A DNA stretch of 64,000 bases. Source: Spirosoma rhododendri. Lineage in GTDB: Bacteria > Bacteroidota > Bacteroidia > Cytophagales > Spirosomataceae. The first letter of the stretch is position 1, and each line of letters opens with the position of its first letter. Of the stretch, positions 26,069 to 35,307 are shown piece by piece. The stretch covers positions 124,001-188,000 of the forward strand of contig NZ_CP051677.1 of assembly GCF_012849055.1 (NCBI RefSeq), given 5' to 3'. The notes beneath the pieces are model-generated. The model saw nothing but the letters and a program-made list of their open reading frames with translations, ran no database searches and was not told the DNA's origin. A program made the translations under genes and the position numbers.

Positions 26069-26537
26069 CGGTGATGGCGTCATGTTGCCGGATGGTACCA
26101 CCAACCAGCACTTTAGCCGTCATGCCGCCGTGTCCCCGCATGGCATTGTACCCGCCCGGTCCCAGTGCCGTTTCCATCTTTGAACAGGGGTGACACTGCC
26201 CCGTTATCTGCAACCGTACGTCGCCGATCTGCACCTGCTGATCTTTTAACGCCAGCAGATTCAGGCCCGACACGACGATATTCCGGCGCAGCACGCCCGG
26301 ATCGAGTGTCTCTCGCCCAGTCAACGCAGCCACAACGGGCAGATGTTCGGCCTGAATCAGCGTTACGTGCCGGTTGCCGCTCTGCCCGCTGTAGTGATCG
26401 CCCAGCAGCCCTTTTTTCGGCGACACCTCCACCGAGTCGACCACCGTCATGGCGCTGCGTCGTTCGGGTCGTATGCCGATCCACTCCACCCGCCCCATCC
26501 GGGGAAACACGTTGAACAGGTCTTTTATGTTGTCCAT
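25944..26537 (-). CDS. MOSC domain protein
   Basis: A 197-residue protein with a MOSC fold: VEWIGIRPERRSAMTVVDSVEVSPKKGLLGDHYSG, NRHVTLIQAEHL, LRRNIVVSGLNLLALKDQQVQIGDVRLQITGQCHPCSKME. The cysteine in GQCHPC is the conserved MOSC cysteine. MOSC proteins bind or transfer sulfur in molybdenum-cofactor-linked reactions. The last 40 residues are Ala/Pro-rich and antisense to the Pro/Gln-rich tail of the 25229-26068 gene; the fold itself ends near residue 155, so the tail may be an extension. The right edge of the window carries a molybdopterin enzyme, but not in the same operon. Confidence 0.85.
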   Translation of the reverse strand: MDNIKDLFNVFPRMGRVEWIGIRPERRSAMTVVDSVEVSPKKGLLGDHYSGQSGNRHVTLIQAEHLPVVAALTGRETLDPGVLRRNIVVSGLNLLALKDQQVQIGDVRLQITGQCHPCSKMETALGPGGYNAMRGHGGMTAKVLVGGTIRQHDAITVTDPGAVAPAGAAPAADLIVGAPVADATAPGRQLSRSAGAD

Positions 26538-26547
26538 TAATTAAGAA

Positions 26548-26640
26548 GTTTAAAGTCTAAGGTTCAACGTTTAAGGTTCCTCCGGCGGTAGCCAACCTTG
26601 AACTTTAAACCGCCCGGCGGCCCGGATCAAACCTTAAACC
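26548..26640. repeat. Palindromic repeat family B, copy 2, with GC-rich module
   Basis: Imperfect palindrome between the MOSC start and the gpsA stop: left GTTTAAAGTCTAAGGTTCAA (from 26548) and right AACCTTGAACTTTAAA, interrupted at 26610-26625 by CCGCCCGGCGGCCCGG, after which ATCAAACCTTAAACC resumes. Without the insert the right arm would read AACTTTAAACCTTAAACC. Confidence 0.75.
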
Positions 26641-26642
26641 CA

Positions 26643-27647
26643 CTATAACAACACCCGTTTCAGCGTATTCATCTCAGTGGTGGGCGTGGCTTTTTCGTAG
26701 AGGATATTGTAGACCGCGTCGACGATGGGCATTTGAACGCTGAACTGCTCGTTGATAGCGTGGATACTTTTTACAGCGTAATACCCCTCGGCGATCATGT
26801 TCATCTCGGCCTGCGCCGACTGAATCGTATAGCCCCGCCCGATGAGGTTGCCGAAGGTGCGGTTACGACTGAACGGTGAATAGGCCGTTACAAGCAGGTC
26901 GCCGAGATAAGCCGAGCCGCTCAGGTCACGGTGCTTGGCATGGAGGGCGTCGACAAACCGACGGATTTCCTGCATGGCGTTCGATACTAGTACCGCCTGA
27001 AAATTGTCGCCATAACCCAGCCCGTGGGTGATACCGCAGGCCAATGCAATGATGTTTTTCATCACCGCGCTGTATTCGATCCCGTAAATATCATCGACGG
27101 GGGTTGTCTGCACGAAGCGGCAACGCAGCAGATCGGCAACGCTACTGGCGCAGTCGACACCCTGCGAGGCAATGGTCAGGTACGACTGTTTTTCAAGCGC
27201 CACCTCTTCGGCATGGCACGGCCCGGCAATCACGGCAATCTGCCCTGCCGGTACACCATACTGTTCGCTGACCCAATCCGTAACAAGCTGATTGGCACCC
27301 GGAATCATGCCTTTGATGGCCGACACAACGGTTTTACCCGCAAAATGCTGGGGCTGGATACCGTGCAGGGCGTCGCTGATAAACGCGGCCGGAACCGCCA
27401 GGATAATGACATCGCTATCACGAAAGGCATCGCGGATTTTGGTGCAGACCTTCACCCGGCGGGGGTTTATCTGCACATCGCTGAGGTAGCTTCGGTTGTG
27501 ATTATACTTCTTGATATGGTCGGCGTCGGTTTTGCTCCGCATCCACCACTTAATCGTAACGTTGTTTTCTGACAGGATTTTGACGAGTGCCGTAGCCCAG
27601 CTTCCCCCGCCCACCATCGTTAGCCGCGTCGGTTGACTTACTTTCAT
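26643..27647 (-). CDS. gpsA: NAD(P)H-dependent glycerol-3-phosphate dehydrogenase
   Basis: A 334-residue GpsA, which reduces dihydroxyacetone phosphate to sn-glycerol 3-phosphate for phospholipid synthesis. Rossmann motif VGGGSWATALVKILSE is at 12-27; VILAVPAAFISDAL, GMIPGANQLVTDWV, VIAGPCHAEEVALEK and the C-terminal active site with AVMKNIIALACGITHGLGYGDNFQAVL follow. Lys in AVMKNIIA and the later GDLLVTAYSPFSRNRTFG match the family. Cytoplasmic housekeeping gene; length is typical. Confidence 0.95.
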   Translation of the reverse strand: MKVSQPTRLTMVGGGSWATALVKILSENNVTIKWWMRSKTDADHIKKYNHNRSYLSDVQINPRRVKVCTKIRDAFRDSDVIILAVPAAFISDALHGIQPQHFAGKTVVSAIKGMIPGANQLVTDWVSEQYGVPAGQIAVIAGPCHAEEVALEKQSYLTIASQGVDCASSVADLLRCRFVQTTPVDDIYGIEYSAVMKNIIALACGITHGLGYGDNFQAVLVSNAMQEIRRFVDALHAKHRDLSGSAYLGDLLVTAYSPFSRNRTFGNLIGRGYTIQSAQAEMNMIAEGYYAVKSIHAINEQFSVQMPIVDAVYNILYEKATPTTEMNTLKRVLL

Positions 27648-27757
27648 GGGGTAAAAAAAGCGAAAAACAGCCAGCGCACGAAATACCGGCTTATAACGAA
27701 TGGCTGGCGGTTGCGATGGTATTGACGATCTGATAACTTGCTTGTCAATTATTTTCT

Positions 27758-27826
27758 TTGACAGGATTACAGGATGAACAGGATTCTGTATTCTCTAAAA
27801 TCCTGTTCATCCTGTAATCCTGTCAA
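27758..27826. repeat. 28-bp perfect inverted repeat, family C
   Basis: Arms 27758-27785 and 27799-27826 are perfect reverse complements (TTGACAGGATTACAGGATGA and on) around a 13-nt loop. The CAGGATTACAGGATGAACAGG word is known to me as a recurring intergenic repeat in many bacteria. It lies upstream of the DUF1593 gene. A degenerate second copy is at 57799-57860. Confidence 0.85.
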
Positions 27827-27864
27827 TAATCATAAACCTGACCTGTCTCTGGTTATTTCCTACC

Positions 27865-29373
27865 GTGATAAAACCGCTTCTGCTCGCCCTTAGCCTGTCC
27901 CTGTTCCTATCTCTTTCTACTGTCGCCCAGTCCGGGCCGAAAGCACCCGCCAAAGCCCGGACGATTGTGACGACGGACGGGGAAGTCGATGATGTCGATA
28001 CGTTTGTGCGGTTGCTGTTGTACAGCAATGAGTTCAATCTGGTGGGGCTGGTCTACAGCAGTTCGCAGTGGCACTACAAAGGCGACGGAAAGGGCACAAA
28101 ATTTACGTCGGAGATGGCAAGCACGGCGCAGCGGTACGGCGAGCGAACCGAACTGCGGTGGCCCGGCACGACCTGGATGGAATCGTACATCGACCGGTAT
28201 GCGCAGGTGTACCCAACCCTTCGCCAACACGCACCCGGCTACCCGACCCCGGCCTACCTGCGCAGTCTGGTACGGATCGGGAATATCGACTTTGAGGGTG
28301 AGATGAGCCGTGATACCGAAGGCTCGGACTTTATCAAAGCCATCCTGCTCGACAACGACCCCAGCCCGGTTTACCTGCAAATCTGGGGTGGCACCAATAC
28401 CGTGGCCCGCGCGCTGAAATCAATCGAGGATCAGTACAAACGCACGGCTGAGTGGCCCGCTATCAGCAAAAAGGTGTCGGACAAGGCGATTATCTACGCT
28501 GTACTCGATCAGGACGCGACCTACCAGAAATACGTCGCGCCAAACTGGCCGAAGATTCGGGTGCTGTACAATTCCGATCAGTTCTGGAGCTTCGCTTACC
28601 TGTGGCCGCGCGTCGTACCAGCGGAATTGCAGACGTACCTCAGCGGGCCGTGGTTCGACAAAAACATTCGCGCCCACGGGGCACTGCTCGACGGCTACTA
28701 CCTCTGGGGCGATGGTAAGCACCTGCCCGGCGACCCCGAACACACGCACGGTGAGATGGCCGAAGCCAAAAAGTACGACCGGCAGCAATACGACTTCATC
28801 TCCGAAGGTGACTCCCCTGCCTTTTTCTACCTGATCGACGTGGGGCTGCGGAGCCGGGAAAACGTCGCGTACGGCGGCTGGGGCGGGCGTATGGTTCAAT
28901 CGCCGACGAACCCGTACCGTTGGGAAGATGGCAAGACCGTCACCGACTACGACCCGTATACCAAAAAACAGGACGCAGCTTACCCACAAACGCGCTGGAT
29001 CCCGGCTCTGCAAAACGACTTTGCCGCCCGCGCCGACTGGTGTATCAAACCCTACAAACAGGCCAACCACCCGCCCGTGGTGACGCTTAAACAGGCGTCT
29101 GACATCCGCGTCAAACCCGGCCAAACCGTCTCCCTGACCGGCTCCGCCACCGACCCCGACGGCAACACGGTTGGTTTCCACTGGTGGCAGTACGAAGAAG
29201 CAGGCACCTACCCCGGCACGGTTGTTCTGACCAATCCTGATCAGGCAAAAGCCACGTTCAGCGTACCGACCGACGCCAAACCCGGCCAAACCATCCACCT
29301 GATTCTCAACGCGACCGACACCGGAAGTCCGGCGCTTACCCGCTACCAGCGCGTCATTGTAACGGTGGAATGA
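27865..29373 (+). CDS. Secreted DUF1593 (Sde182-like) nucleoside-hydrolase-like protein
   Basis: A 502-residue exported protein with a signal peptide (LLLALSLSLFLSLSTVAQ) and a GTG start at 27865. Residues about 28-330 match DUF1593: KARTIVTTDGEVDDVDTFVRLLLYSNEF is a nucleoside-hydrolase-like metal motif, with LVYSSSQWHYKG, YLQIWGGTNTVARAL and DVGLRSRENVAYGGWGGRM. The last 100 residues form a beta-sandwich (PVVTLKQASDIRVKPGQTVSLTGSATDPDGN), the Sde182 C-terminal domain. Named for a cellulose-binding protein; the reaction is not established. Confidence 0.88.
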   Translation: MIKPLLLALSLSLFLSLSTVAQSGPKAPAKARTIVTTDGEVDDVDTFVRLLLYSNEFNLVGLVYSSSQWHYKGDGKGTKFTSEMASTAQRYGERTELRWPGTTWMESYIDRYAQVYPTLRQHAPGYPTPAYLRSLVRIGNIDFEGEMSRDTEGSDFIKAILLDNDPSPVYLQIWGGTNTVARALKSIEDQYKRTAEWPAISKKVSDKAIIYAVLDQDATYQKYVAPNWPKIRVLYNSDQFWSFAYLWPRVVPAELQTYLSGPWFDKNIRAHGALLDGYYLWGDGKHLPGDPEHTHGEMAEAKKYDRQQYDFISEGDSPAFFYLIDVGLRSRENVAYGGWGGRMVQSPTNPYRWEDGKTVTDYDPYTKKQDAAYPQTRWIPALQNDFAARADWCIKPYKQANHPPVVTLKQASDIRVKPGQTVSLTGSATDPDGNTVGFHWWQYEEAGTYPGTVVLTNPDQAKATFSVPTDAKPGQTIHLILNATDTGSPALTRYQRVIVTVE

Positions 29374-29384
29374 AGGGCATACCC

Positions 29385-29433
29385 CTACAATGCAAACAGC
29401 CCGACTCATTGAGCCGGACTGTTTGCATTGTAG
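29385..29433. terminator. Hairpin between DUF1593 gene and protease tail
   Basis: Inverted repeat with 15-bp arms 29385-29399 and 29419-29433 (CTACAATGCAAACAG and complement), nested with a second short pair inside. It lies between the DUF1593 stop and the out-of-frame end of the convergent protease and can serve either gene. Confidence 0.75.
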
Positions 29434-29445
29434 CACCCTTACTTT

Positions 29446-29738
29446 TTACTTAACCACCAGTCGCTGTGTGGCCATACCGGTTGCGGTTTTTACGTTCACC
29501 AGATAGCTACCCGGCGTTAGTTGGCTACCATCGAACTGTACTTCGTGACGACCGGCTGGCTTCGACTCGTCTACCAGCGTTTTCAGGCTATAGCCCAGCA
29601 CGTTTAGCACCTCAACTTTTACGTGCTCTTCACTTGGCAGGCTGTACTGAATGGTCGTGTTACCCGAGAATGGGTTTGGGTACGCGGTTGTCGTACGAAC
29701 AAATTCGTCGGCGGCAACGCGACCGGCTGACGGCTGCG
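29446..29738 (-). other. Out-of-frame T9SS sorting domain of the S8 protease
   Basis: Directly after the protease stop, another frame encodes ADEFVRTTAYPNPFSG, HVKVEVLNVLGYSLKTLV, GRHEVQFDGSQLTPGSYLV and TGMATQRLVVK, ending at 29446-29448. This is a typical type IX C-terminal sorting domain (YPNPF, G-Y/V segments, QRLVVK end). One extra base in the G-run at 29754-29757 would fuse it to the protease as FPRWEALTQPSAGR. So the protein was, or still is, exported by T9SS. Confidence 0.85.
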
Positions 29739-32153
29739 TCAGGGCTTCCCAGCGGGGAAAGTGCGGGTAACGACGACGGCGAAGTCAGCGCGGCTAACTA
29801 CCTGCGCCGGTTTGAATGTTGCGTGCAGTACGGGTTGTACGTCGTACGGTCCCTGCGTCAGGGTATAGTAGGCGTTGATCAGACCCAGGTCGAGGGCGAT
29901 ACCAACGTACCCTTCCAGACCAGCCGGGATGTTGCCCGCGTCTTCAATGGTGTAGGTTTTACCGTCCATCGAAACCGTTACGGGCTTACCGGCACGGCCC
30001 AGTGCCGCTTCCTGAAGACCTAGGCTTTGTACGATCGAATACGCCAGCGATGCCCGATTTACCACCTCCCAGGGGGCAAAGGTGTTCGTGCTCTTCGGCA
30101 ACAGTACACCACTGAATGCGTGTTTGTTATCGCGAAGCGCAGCGCCTTTTGCCACGACCGATTCGGCAATCAGCCACTGTTCGGCCGACAGATCGGTGAA
30201 CGTACGGCTACCATCGGTCGGAACGAACTGGCGGATGCCCTGTCCCATCAACAGGTAATCGGCCAGATGATAGCGTTTCAGCGATTCGTTGGGCCGGAAG
30301 CCACCCGCGACACCATCAACCAGTCGGTTAGCCACGGCGGCTTTGATCGACGCTTCAGCCGGGTGACCAGCAATATCGTTCATACCGCTTGTACCGCTGG
30401 CCGTCAGTAGGGTAATGTTGCCAGATACCGTTTCGGGAATACCAGCCCCGCGCAATCCGTCAATTCGCAGTGTCCAGGTGCCCGCCACCGGCGATGCAAC
30501 AGCTACGCTACGATCTGGCGAAATGGCAAACGCAACCGGAATACCAGCCCGGTACTGTACACCCGCCGGATCGACCAGGGTCAGCGTGATCGGATTACCC
30601 GTTTCGCCCAAAAGCCCGTTCGCGTTGATTTTTGCTTCGATACTGTTTGTACCGGCGGCAACCGCAAACGTCATCTGGTTACCCGTTGTCAATGCCGGAT
30701 TGTAGTTGATCGAAAAGCTCTGCCGATTGATCTGTGTATTCACGTTACTCACAAACGAGCGTCTGCTGTTGACCGTCGGGCCGAACGCCGTTCCACGGAA
30801 AATCTGATCGACAGCGGCATAGGCGTTAACGTACCCGGCCCCTACTTCCCATGACTCACGACCGGGAATGTTGGTGGCCGTTTTCTGCATGATCTGCCGA
30901 ATCTGTGCCGGCGACAGCGACGGATTGGCTTCCAGCATCAGGGCTGTGATACCCGCTACGTGTGGGGTCGCCATCGACGTACCACTTTTGTAGGTATAAA
31001 ACGGCAGATAAGCCGGTTCGATACCCTGCGCATCCTGCTGAGCAGCCGTCGCCATCAGTGGGCTGATCACGCGGGTCGAAATCACATCGACGCCGGGCCC
31101 TACGATGGTCGGCTCGTTTTTAAACGTCCATGTTTCGCCATCGATCTGGAACGTACCGCTCTGATTCATCACACCCCGCGACGAGAAATCGGCCAGCCGA
31201 CCGAATCTGTCGCCCGCCCCTACTGAAATAACCCAGGGGGCAACAGCGTAAGGATTATGGGTATCGGCACCGGGACCGCTGTTGCCAGCCGCAAAAACAA
31301 TAACGACACCACGATCATACAGTTTCTTGGTAATCAGGTTGATCGGGTGCTGCGGATTAAACGTACCGCTCGAACCAAACGAGTTGCTCACCACCCGAAT
31401 GTTGTACTGATACTGGTGTGTCAGCGCGTAATCGAAGCCACCAATCGCATCCAGCACGAGCAGCGCCCCACCCGATCCGTAGCCGATCAGCGAAGCACCG
31501 GGCGCAACGCCTTCGTACTTGCCACTCGACTTGGCACCGTTGGCCCCAACCGTACCGGCGCAGTGGGTACCGTGTCCTGAGTTGGAATCAGTGTTGGGAA
31601 CGCCCTCTATATACGACACGGGCAACATCGAGTTCAGCGAGTTCAGATTAGTCGTACCCAGCGTGTTTTGCACCAGGTGCGTGCCCAGCTTGATGTCGTC
31701 GTGCGTACCGTCGATACCACTGTCGTTGATCAACACACCGATACCACGACCCGACACAGGAATGCCCTTGTTCCGCGCCGTGATGGTCTTGTCGGCCCGC
31801 AGCCGTTTCACACCCGTCAGGTGGGTATCCTCAAAATTGTAATAGTCTAGCTTCTTGTTCAGGAAAAGCGATTTGACACCCGACTGAGCGGCTAGCGCGT
31901 CGACTTGGGCAGCTGTAGCCAGTACACCCGCGATGGGTACGGCCCGGAACGTGATGCCCCGCGTAATACCCAATTGTTGCAGTAGCGACACCTGACCGGC
32001 GGTCGGTGCGCCATCTCCTTCGAAGGTTACGACTACCTCAGCGAGCGGGTTGGTAGCAAGCGAATTTTTTAGTTCTGGGTCGATGAAGGCCTGTGCCCAT
32101 AACTGCTGAATCGATACGAGTAGTACCGCTACTACAGATATACGTTTTTTCAT
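29739..32153 (-). CDS. S8 serine protease with SLH-like region (frameshifted before its T9SS tail)
   Basis: An 804-residue exported subtilase as read, about 900 if the downstream tail is joined. Signal peptide to about residue 20. The S8 catalytic triad is Asp144 (INDSGID), His194 (SGHGTHCAG) and Ser393 (SGTSMATPHVAG); oxyanion Asn291 in AAGNSGP. Next comes a beta-sandwich, then an SLH-like stretch at about 610-800 (RPNESLKRYHLADYLLMGQG, FTDLSAEQWLIAESVVAKG, FKPAQVVSRADFAVVVTR). The frame stops at FPAGKP because of an apparent missing base at 29754-29757. Likely degrades proteins at the cell surface. Confidence 0.87.
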   Translation of the reverse strand: MKKRISVVAVLLVSIQQLWAQAFIDPELKNSLATNPLAEVVVTFEGDGAPTAGQVSLLQQLGITRGITFRAVPIAGVLATAAQVDALAAQSGVKSLFLNKKLDYYNFEDTHLTGVKRLRADKTITARNKGIPVSGRGIGVLINDSGIDGTHDDIKLGTHLVQNTLGTTNLNSLNSMLPVSYIEGVPNTDSNSGHGTHCAGTVGANGAKSSGKYEGVAPGASLIGYGSGGALLVLDAIGGFDYALTHQYQYNIRVVSNSFGSSGTFNPQHPINLITKKLYDRGVVIVFAAGNSGPGADTHNPYAVAPWVISVGAGDRFGRLADFSSRGVMNQSGTFQIDGETWTFKNEPTIVGPGVDVISTRVISPLMATAAQQDAQGIEPAYLPFYTYKSGTSMATPHVAGITALMLEANPSLSPAQIRQIMQKTATNIPGRESWEVGAGYVNAYAAVDQIFRGTAFGPTVNSRRSFVSNVNTQINRQSFSINYNPALTTGNQMTFAVAAGTNSIEAKINANGLLGETGNPITLTLVDPAGVQYRAGIPVAFAISPDRSVAVASPVAGTWTLRIDGLRGAGIPETVSGNITLLTASGTSGMNDIAGHPAEASIKAAVANRLVDGVAGGFRPNESLKRYHLADYLLMGQGIRQFVPTDGSRTFTDLSAEQWLIAESVVAKGAALRDNKHAFSGVLLPKSTNTFAPWEVVNRASLAYSIVQSLGLQEAALGRAGKPVTVSMDGKTYTIEDAGNIPAGLEGYVGIALDLGLINAYYTLTQGPYDVQPVLHATFKPAQVVSRADFAVVVTRTFPAGKP

Positions 32154-32350
32154 TGGACAATAGATAATGGGGTTAAAAAATCACGTAACTCCACTATCTA
32201 CGCACATTGGTTACAGGCAGATTTCTAAATCGATATTAAAATTAATTTTTAATTAAGACGCATAAATCTCCATAATCAACGGAACTATATCACTTCAGCG
32301 TAATATAAATGCTTTAAACAACTGTTTAACAAAATTAACTATGGTCAATT

Positions 32351-33745
32351 TTATAGCACTCCCGCCAGTTTTACCACCCAGGCATGCTGGCAGGGGATGT
32401 TACCGGGAGTAACAGCGGGCATCGTAATCCGGACCGTTTTGCCCGACGTCGATGCGCTGACGGTGCCTTTGTAACCGAGCATCGTGGTACGCCCAGCCTT
32501 GCTGATACCCGATACCGTAATGGGTTGCGTGGGCCATTCGGTACAGAGCATATACAGGTCGCTGCCCTTGCGGGTAAAGTAAACCTTCGTGTCTTTCGTG
32601 ACGGCCGGAGCCGCGTCCCATTTTCGGGTATCGTAGATCGCTTCGCCGTTGACGGCCAGCCAGTCGCCGATGTCGTGGAGTCGCTGCTGCATAATCACCG
32701 GGATACGCCCGTCGGCGGTGGGGCCTACGTTGAGCAGCAGATTCCCACCCCGCGCTACTTTGTCAATCAGCATACCGATTAGCTGTCCGCTGGTGGAGTA
32801 GTCTTCCAGATTTTCGGTGCGGTTGTAACCGAACGACGAACCGATGCCCCGGCACTCTTCCCAGGGGTGGGTAAACGTCATGCCCGTCGAGTTGGCATCA
32901 TGAACGAGGTCGTATTCGGTGGTGTAGATACCGCCGTGTTTTGAGCGGGTTTCCTTGCCCCAGCGATCGTTCACCACCACGTCTTTTTTCACGGGCGATT
33001 CGTTGTAGAGCCACGCCAGAAATTCGGTGCTTTTCCACGTCTCGCTGGGGTGCTCCCACTCGCCATCAGTCCAGACGATGTCGGGCTTATAACGCGTGAC
33101 GAGGTCTTTCAGCTGCGGCATCATGTGCTGATCGACGTAGGCGTTAACGTCTTTCTTGTAGAGCGGGTTGAACCACTCGTAGAGCGAATAGTAGTAGCCC
33201 ATCCGCAGGTCTTTTGCCCGCACGGCCTTGATCAGATCGCCCGCCAGATCGCGGTGCGGGCCCACGTCGACAGCGTTCCAGTTCCAGGCCTGCGCCGACG
33301 GCCAGAGGGTAAAACCTTCGTGGTGTTTGCTCGTCAGGACGACGTATTTAGCACCCGACTGTTTGAACATATCGGCCCACTCATCGGGCTTGAACAGTTC
33401 ACAGGTGAAGCCTTTGACGAAATCCTGGTATTTGAAATCGGTACCGTAAACGCGGTCCTGAAACTTCGCAAAAATGGGGTACGTCTTCGAGTCCCGGTCG
33501 GTCGATTTCTGCCAGTACCACTCCGCATATCGGTCGTACACGCCGACACCGTCGCGGGCGGTTGGGCCAAACGCCGGCACCGAAAACAGGCCCCAGTGAA
33601 TGAAGATCCCGAACTTGGCATTCTCGAACCAGGCCGGTACGGGTCGGCTGTCGATCGACGCCCAGTTGGGTTGGTATTGAGCGTTCATCGCGGTTGGTAT
33701 CGTAAGCAGCAGAACGAGCGTCAGACAGTTAAGCAGGCGTTTCAT
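32351..33745 (-). CDS. Alpha-L-fucosidase, GH29
   Basis: A 464-residue exported GH29 enzyme (signal peptide ending about residue 22, NAQ). WFENAKFGIFIHWGLFSVPAFG near 39-60, YVVLTSKHHEGFTLWPS with the His pair 141-142, and PDIVWTDGEWEHP with nucleophile Asp227 match the family. It removes alpha-L-fucose from oligosaccharides or glycans. The last 75 residues form a small beta-sandwich. The 197 nt after the protease start, upstream in the + direction, are AT-rich. An efflux operon terminator lies before its own start. Confidence 0.9.
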   Translation of the reverse strand: MKRLLNCLTLVLLLTIPTAMNAQYQPNWASIDSRPVPAWFENAKFGIFIHWGLFSVPAFGPTARDGVGVYDRYAEWYWQKSTDRDSKTYPIFAKFQDRVYGTDFKYQDFVKGFTCELFKPDEWADMFKQSGAKYVVLTSKHHEGFTLWPSAQAWNWNAVDVGPHRDLAGDLIKAVRAKDLRMGYYYSLYEWFNPLYKKDVNAYVDQHMMPQLKDLVTRYKPDIVWTDGEWEHPSETWKSTEFLAWLYNESPVKKDVVVNDRWGKETRSKHGGIYTTEYDLVHDANSTGMTFTHPWEECRGIGSSFGYNRTENLEDYSTSGQLIGMLIDKVARGGNLLLNVGPTADGRIPVIMQQRLHDIGDWLAVNGEAIYDTRKWDAAPAVTKDTKVYFTRKGSDLYMLCTEWPTQPITVSGISKAGRTTMLGYKGTVSASTSGKTVRITMPAVTPGNIPCQHAWVVKLAGVL

Positions 33746-33771
33746 CGGCAGAAATTGATTTACCTGAAAAG

Positions 33772-33804
33772 CAGAAACGCCCGGTAGTTTACCGGGCGTT
33801 TCTG
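33772..33804 (-). terminator. Hairpin after the efflux adaptor gene
   Basis: 15-bp perfect inverted repeat (33772-33786 and 33790-33804; CAGAAACGCCCGGTA and complement) with a 3-nt loop. It lies between the adaptor stop at 33831 and the fucosidase start at 33745, both on the minus strand, so it likely ends the adaptor message. Confidence 0.75.
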
Positions 33805-33830
33805 AATGCGTATTTCAACCACAAACTCAC

Positions 33831-35213
33831 TTACTCCTCCGTTGTGGCTTCTTTCTTTAGTTTCTTCGGATCACGTTTGGCGACGAGTTCACCATTTTTC
33901 AGCTTCTTCGACACGGCCATAAACGGCCCCGAAATAATCTGTTCGCCCGCTTTCAGGCCCGACAGAATCTGGATGTTTTCGTAGTCGCTGATGCCCGTTT
34001 TGACTTCGCGCTGCTGGGCCTTGCCACCCGCGTTGACAAACACGATCTCTTTGGGCTTCTCCTTCTTTTCCGGCGCAGCCTCGTCGGCGTTTTCCTCTTT
34101 CTCGTTTTCCACGGCGGTACTGTCGGCGCGGGTCGTGACGGCGGCAATCGGCACGGCCAGTACCCCCGGTTTACGGTCGGTGATGATCTCGACAGACGCG
34201 GTCATACCGGGCTTGAACGGATAGCCTTTCTTGTCTTTCTGCGCCAGCAGGTCGGTGTACGAGTTATTCAGGATTTTGATCTTTACCTCAAACTCCGTCA
34301 CGGCATCGGCAGACAGCGTTGCTGCGGCCGACGTACCCGACGCCAGACCATTCGCCGTATTGGCGATTTCGTAGACAATGCCTTTGAACTTCCGTCCGGC
34401 CGTCGTGTACGAGTCGACCTCGATATCGGTCGTATCGCCCAGCCCGACGCGCACGATGTCGTTTTCGTTGACGTTGACCCGCACTTCCATGTTTTGCAGA
34501 TTGGCAATTCGCATGATCTCCGTACCGGCCATCTGCGACGTACCGACGACGCGTTCGCCCAGCTCGATATTCAGCTTGGACACCGTGCCGTTGACGGGTG
34601 CGTAGATCGTGGTTTTGCGCAGGTTCTCGCTGGCATCGCGCATGTTGGCTTCGGCACTCTGAATGCTGAACTGCGACGCCCGCACGCTGGCTTTTGCCGC
34701 TTCCAGCTCCTGCTTGGCGACGTTGTAGTTGGCTTCGCTGGTTTCGAAATCGGCGGTCGAAATTACTTTGTCGGTCAGCAGTTTTCGGTTGCGGTCGTAG
34801 TCGGCTTTGGCCCGCAGCAGCCGCGCACTCGACTGCGCCACCGTCGCTTTCGACTGCTCCATCTGCGCCCGGCTCTGGTTGACGGTTGCTTTCGAGCGCG
34901 CCATCACCGATTCGTAGTTGTCGGGCCGGATGCGGCACAACAACTGCCCCGCTTTCACAGGGTCACCCTCGTTGACGTACAGCCCGATTATTTCACCCGA
35001 TACATCGGGGCTGATCTTGACTTCGACCTGCGGCTGTACGCGGCCCGACGCGCTGACCCGTTCGGTAATGTCAACTTTCTTTACGGTGGCAAAATCGACT
35101 TCGGTAGCTTTCTGCTTGCCAATAACGCCCATCTGTTTGGCGGCCATCAGCCCACCCGCCAGCACAACGATTGCCAGACCAAGCAGCCACCAGATTCGGT
35201 TACTCTTTTTCAT
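33831..35213 (-). CDS. Efflux periplasmic adaptor (MacA/HlyD family)
   Basis: A 460-residue membrane-anchored adaptor. N-terminal helix at about 7-25 (IWWLLGLAIVVLAGGLMAA), a lipoyl/barrel-sandwich half (VSASGRVQPQVEVKISPDVSGEIIGLYVNEGDPVKAGQLLCRI), a long alpha-hairpin (about 100-200; VNQSRAQMEQSKATVAQSSARLL), then the other lipoyl half and a beta-barrel (IYAPVNGTVSKLNIELGERVVGTS). The C-terminal tail is Lys/Glu-rich. It links an inner-membrane pump to TolC. The tolC-like gene lies 95 nt upstream with a family B repeat between; no permease gene is present here, so the partner pump is elsewhere. Confidence 0.9.
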   Translation of the reverse strand: MKKSNRIWWLLGLAIVVLAGGLMAAKQMGVIGKQKATEVDFATVKKVDITERVSASGRVQPQVEVKISPDVSGEIIGLYVNEGDPVKAGQLLCRIRPDNYESVMARSKATVNQSRAQMEQSKATVAQSSARLLRAKADYDRNRKLLTDKVISTADFETSEANYNVAKQELEAAKASVRASQFSIQSAEANMRDASENLRKTTIYAPVNGTVSKLNIELGERVVGTSQMAGTEIMRIANLQNMEVRVNVNENDIVRVGLGDTTDIEVDSYTTAGRKFKGIVYEIANTANGLASGTSAAATLSADAVTEFEVKIKILNNSYTDLLAQKDKKGYPFKPGMTASVEIITDRKPGVLAVPIAAVTTRADSTAVENEKEENADEAAPEKKEKPKEIVFVNAGGKAQQREVKTGISDYENIQILSGLKAGEQIISGPFMAVSKKLKNGELVAKRDPKKLKKEATTEE

Positions 35214-35231
35214 AGGGAGGGGAATAGTTGT

Positions 35232-35306
35232 GGTTTACGGTTTAAAGTCTAACGTTTAAGGTTGTTCCAGCCAGAACATTAAACGTTAGACTTTAAACCG
35301 TAAACC
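35232..35306. repeat. Palindromic repeat family B, copy 3 (perfect 27 bp)
   Basis: Arms 35232-35258 and 35280-35306 are perfect reverse complements over 27 bp (GGTTTACGGTTTAAAGTCTA and on) with a 21-nt loop. It exactly fills the gap between the TolC and adaptor genes of one operon, so it will be transcribed and fold in the message. Confidence 0.9.
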
Positions 35307-35307
35307 C

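Noticed and set aside
28420..29436. 338-codon open frame antisense to the DUF1593 gene
   Set aside because: Shadow frame; the + strand product has signal peptide and family motifs.
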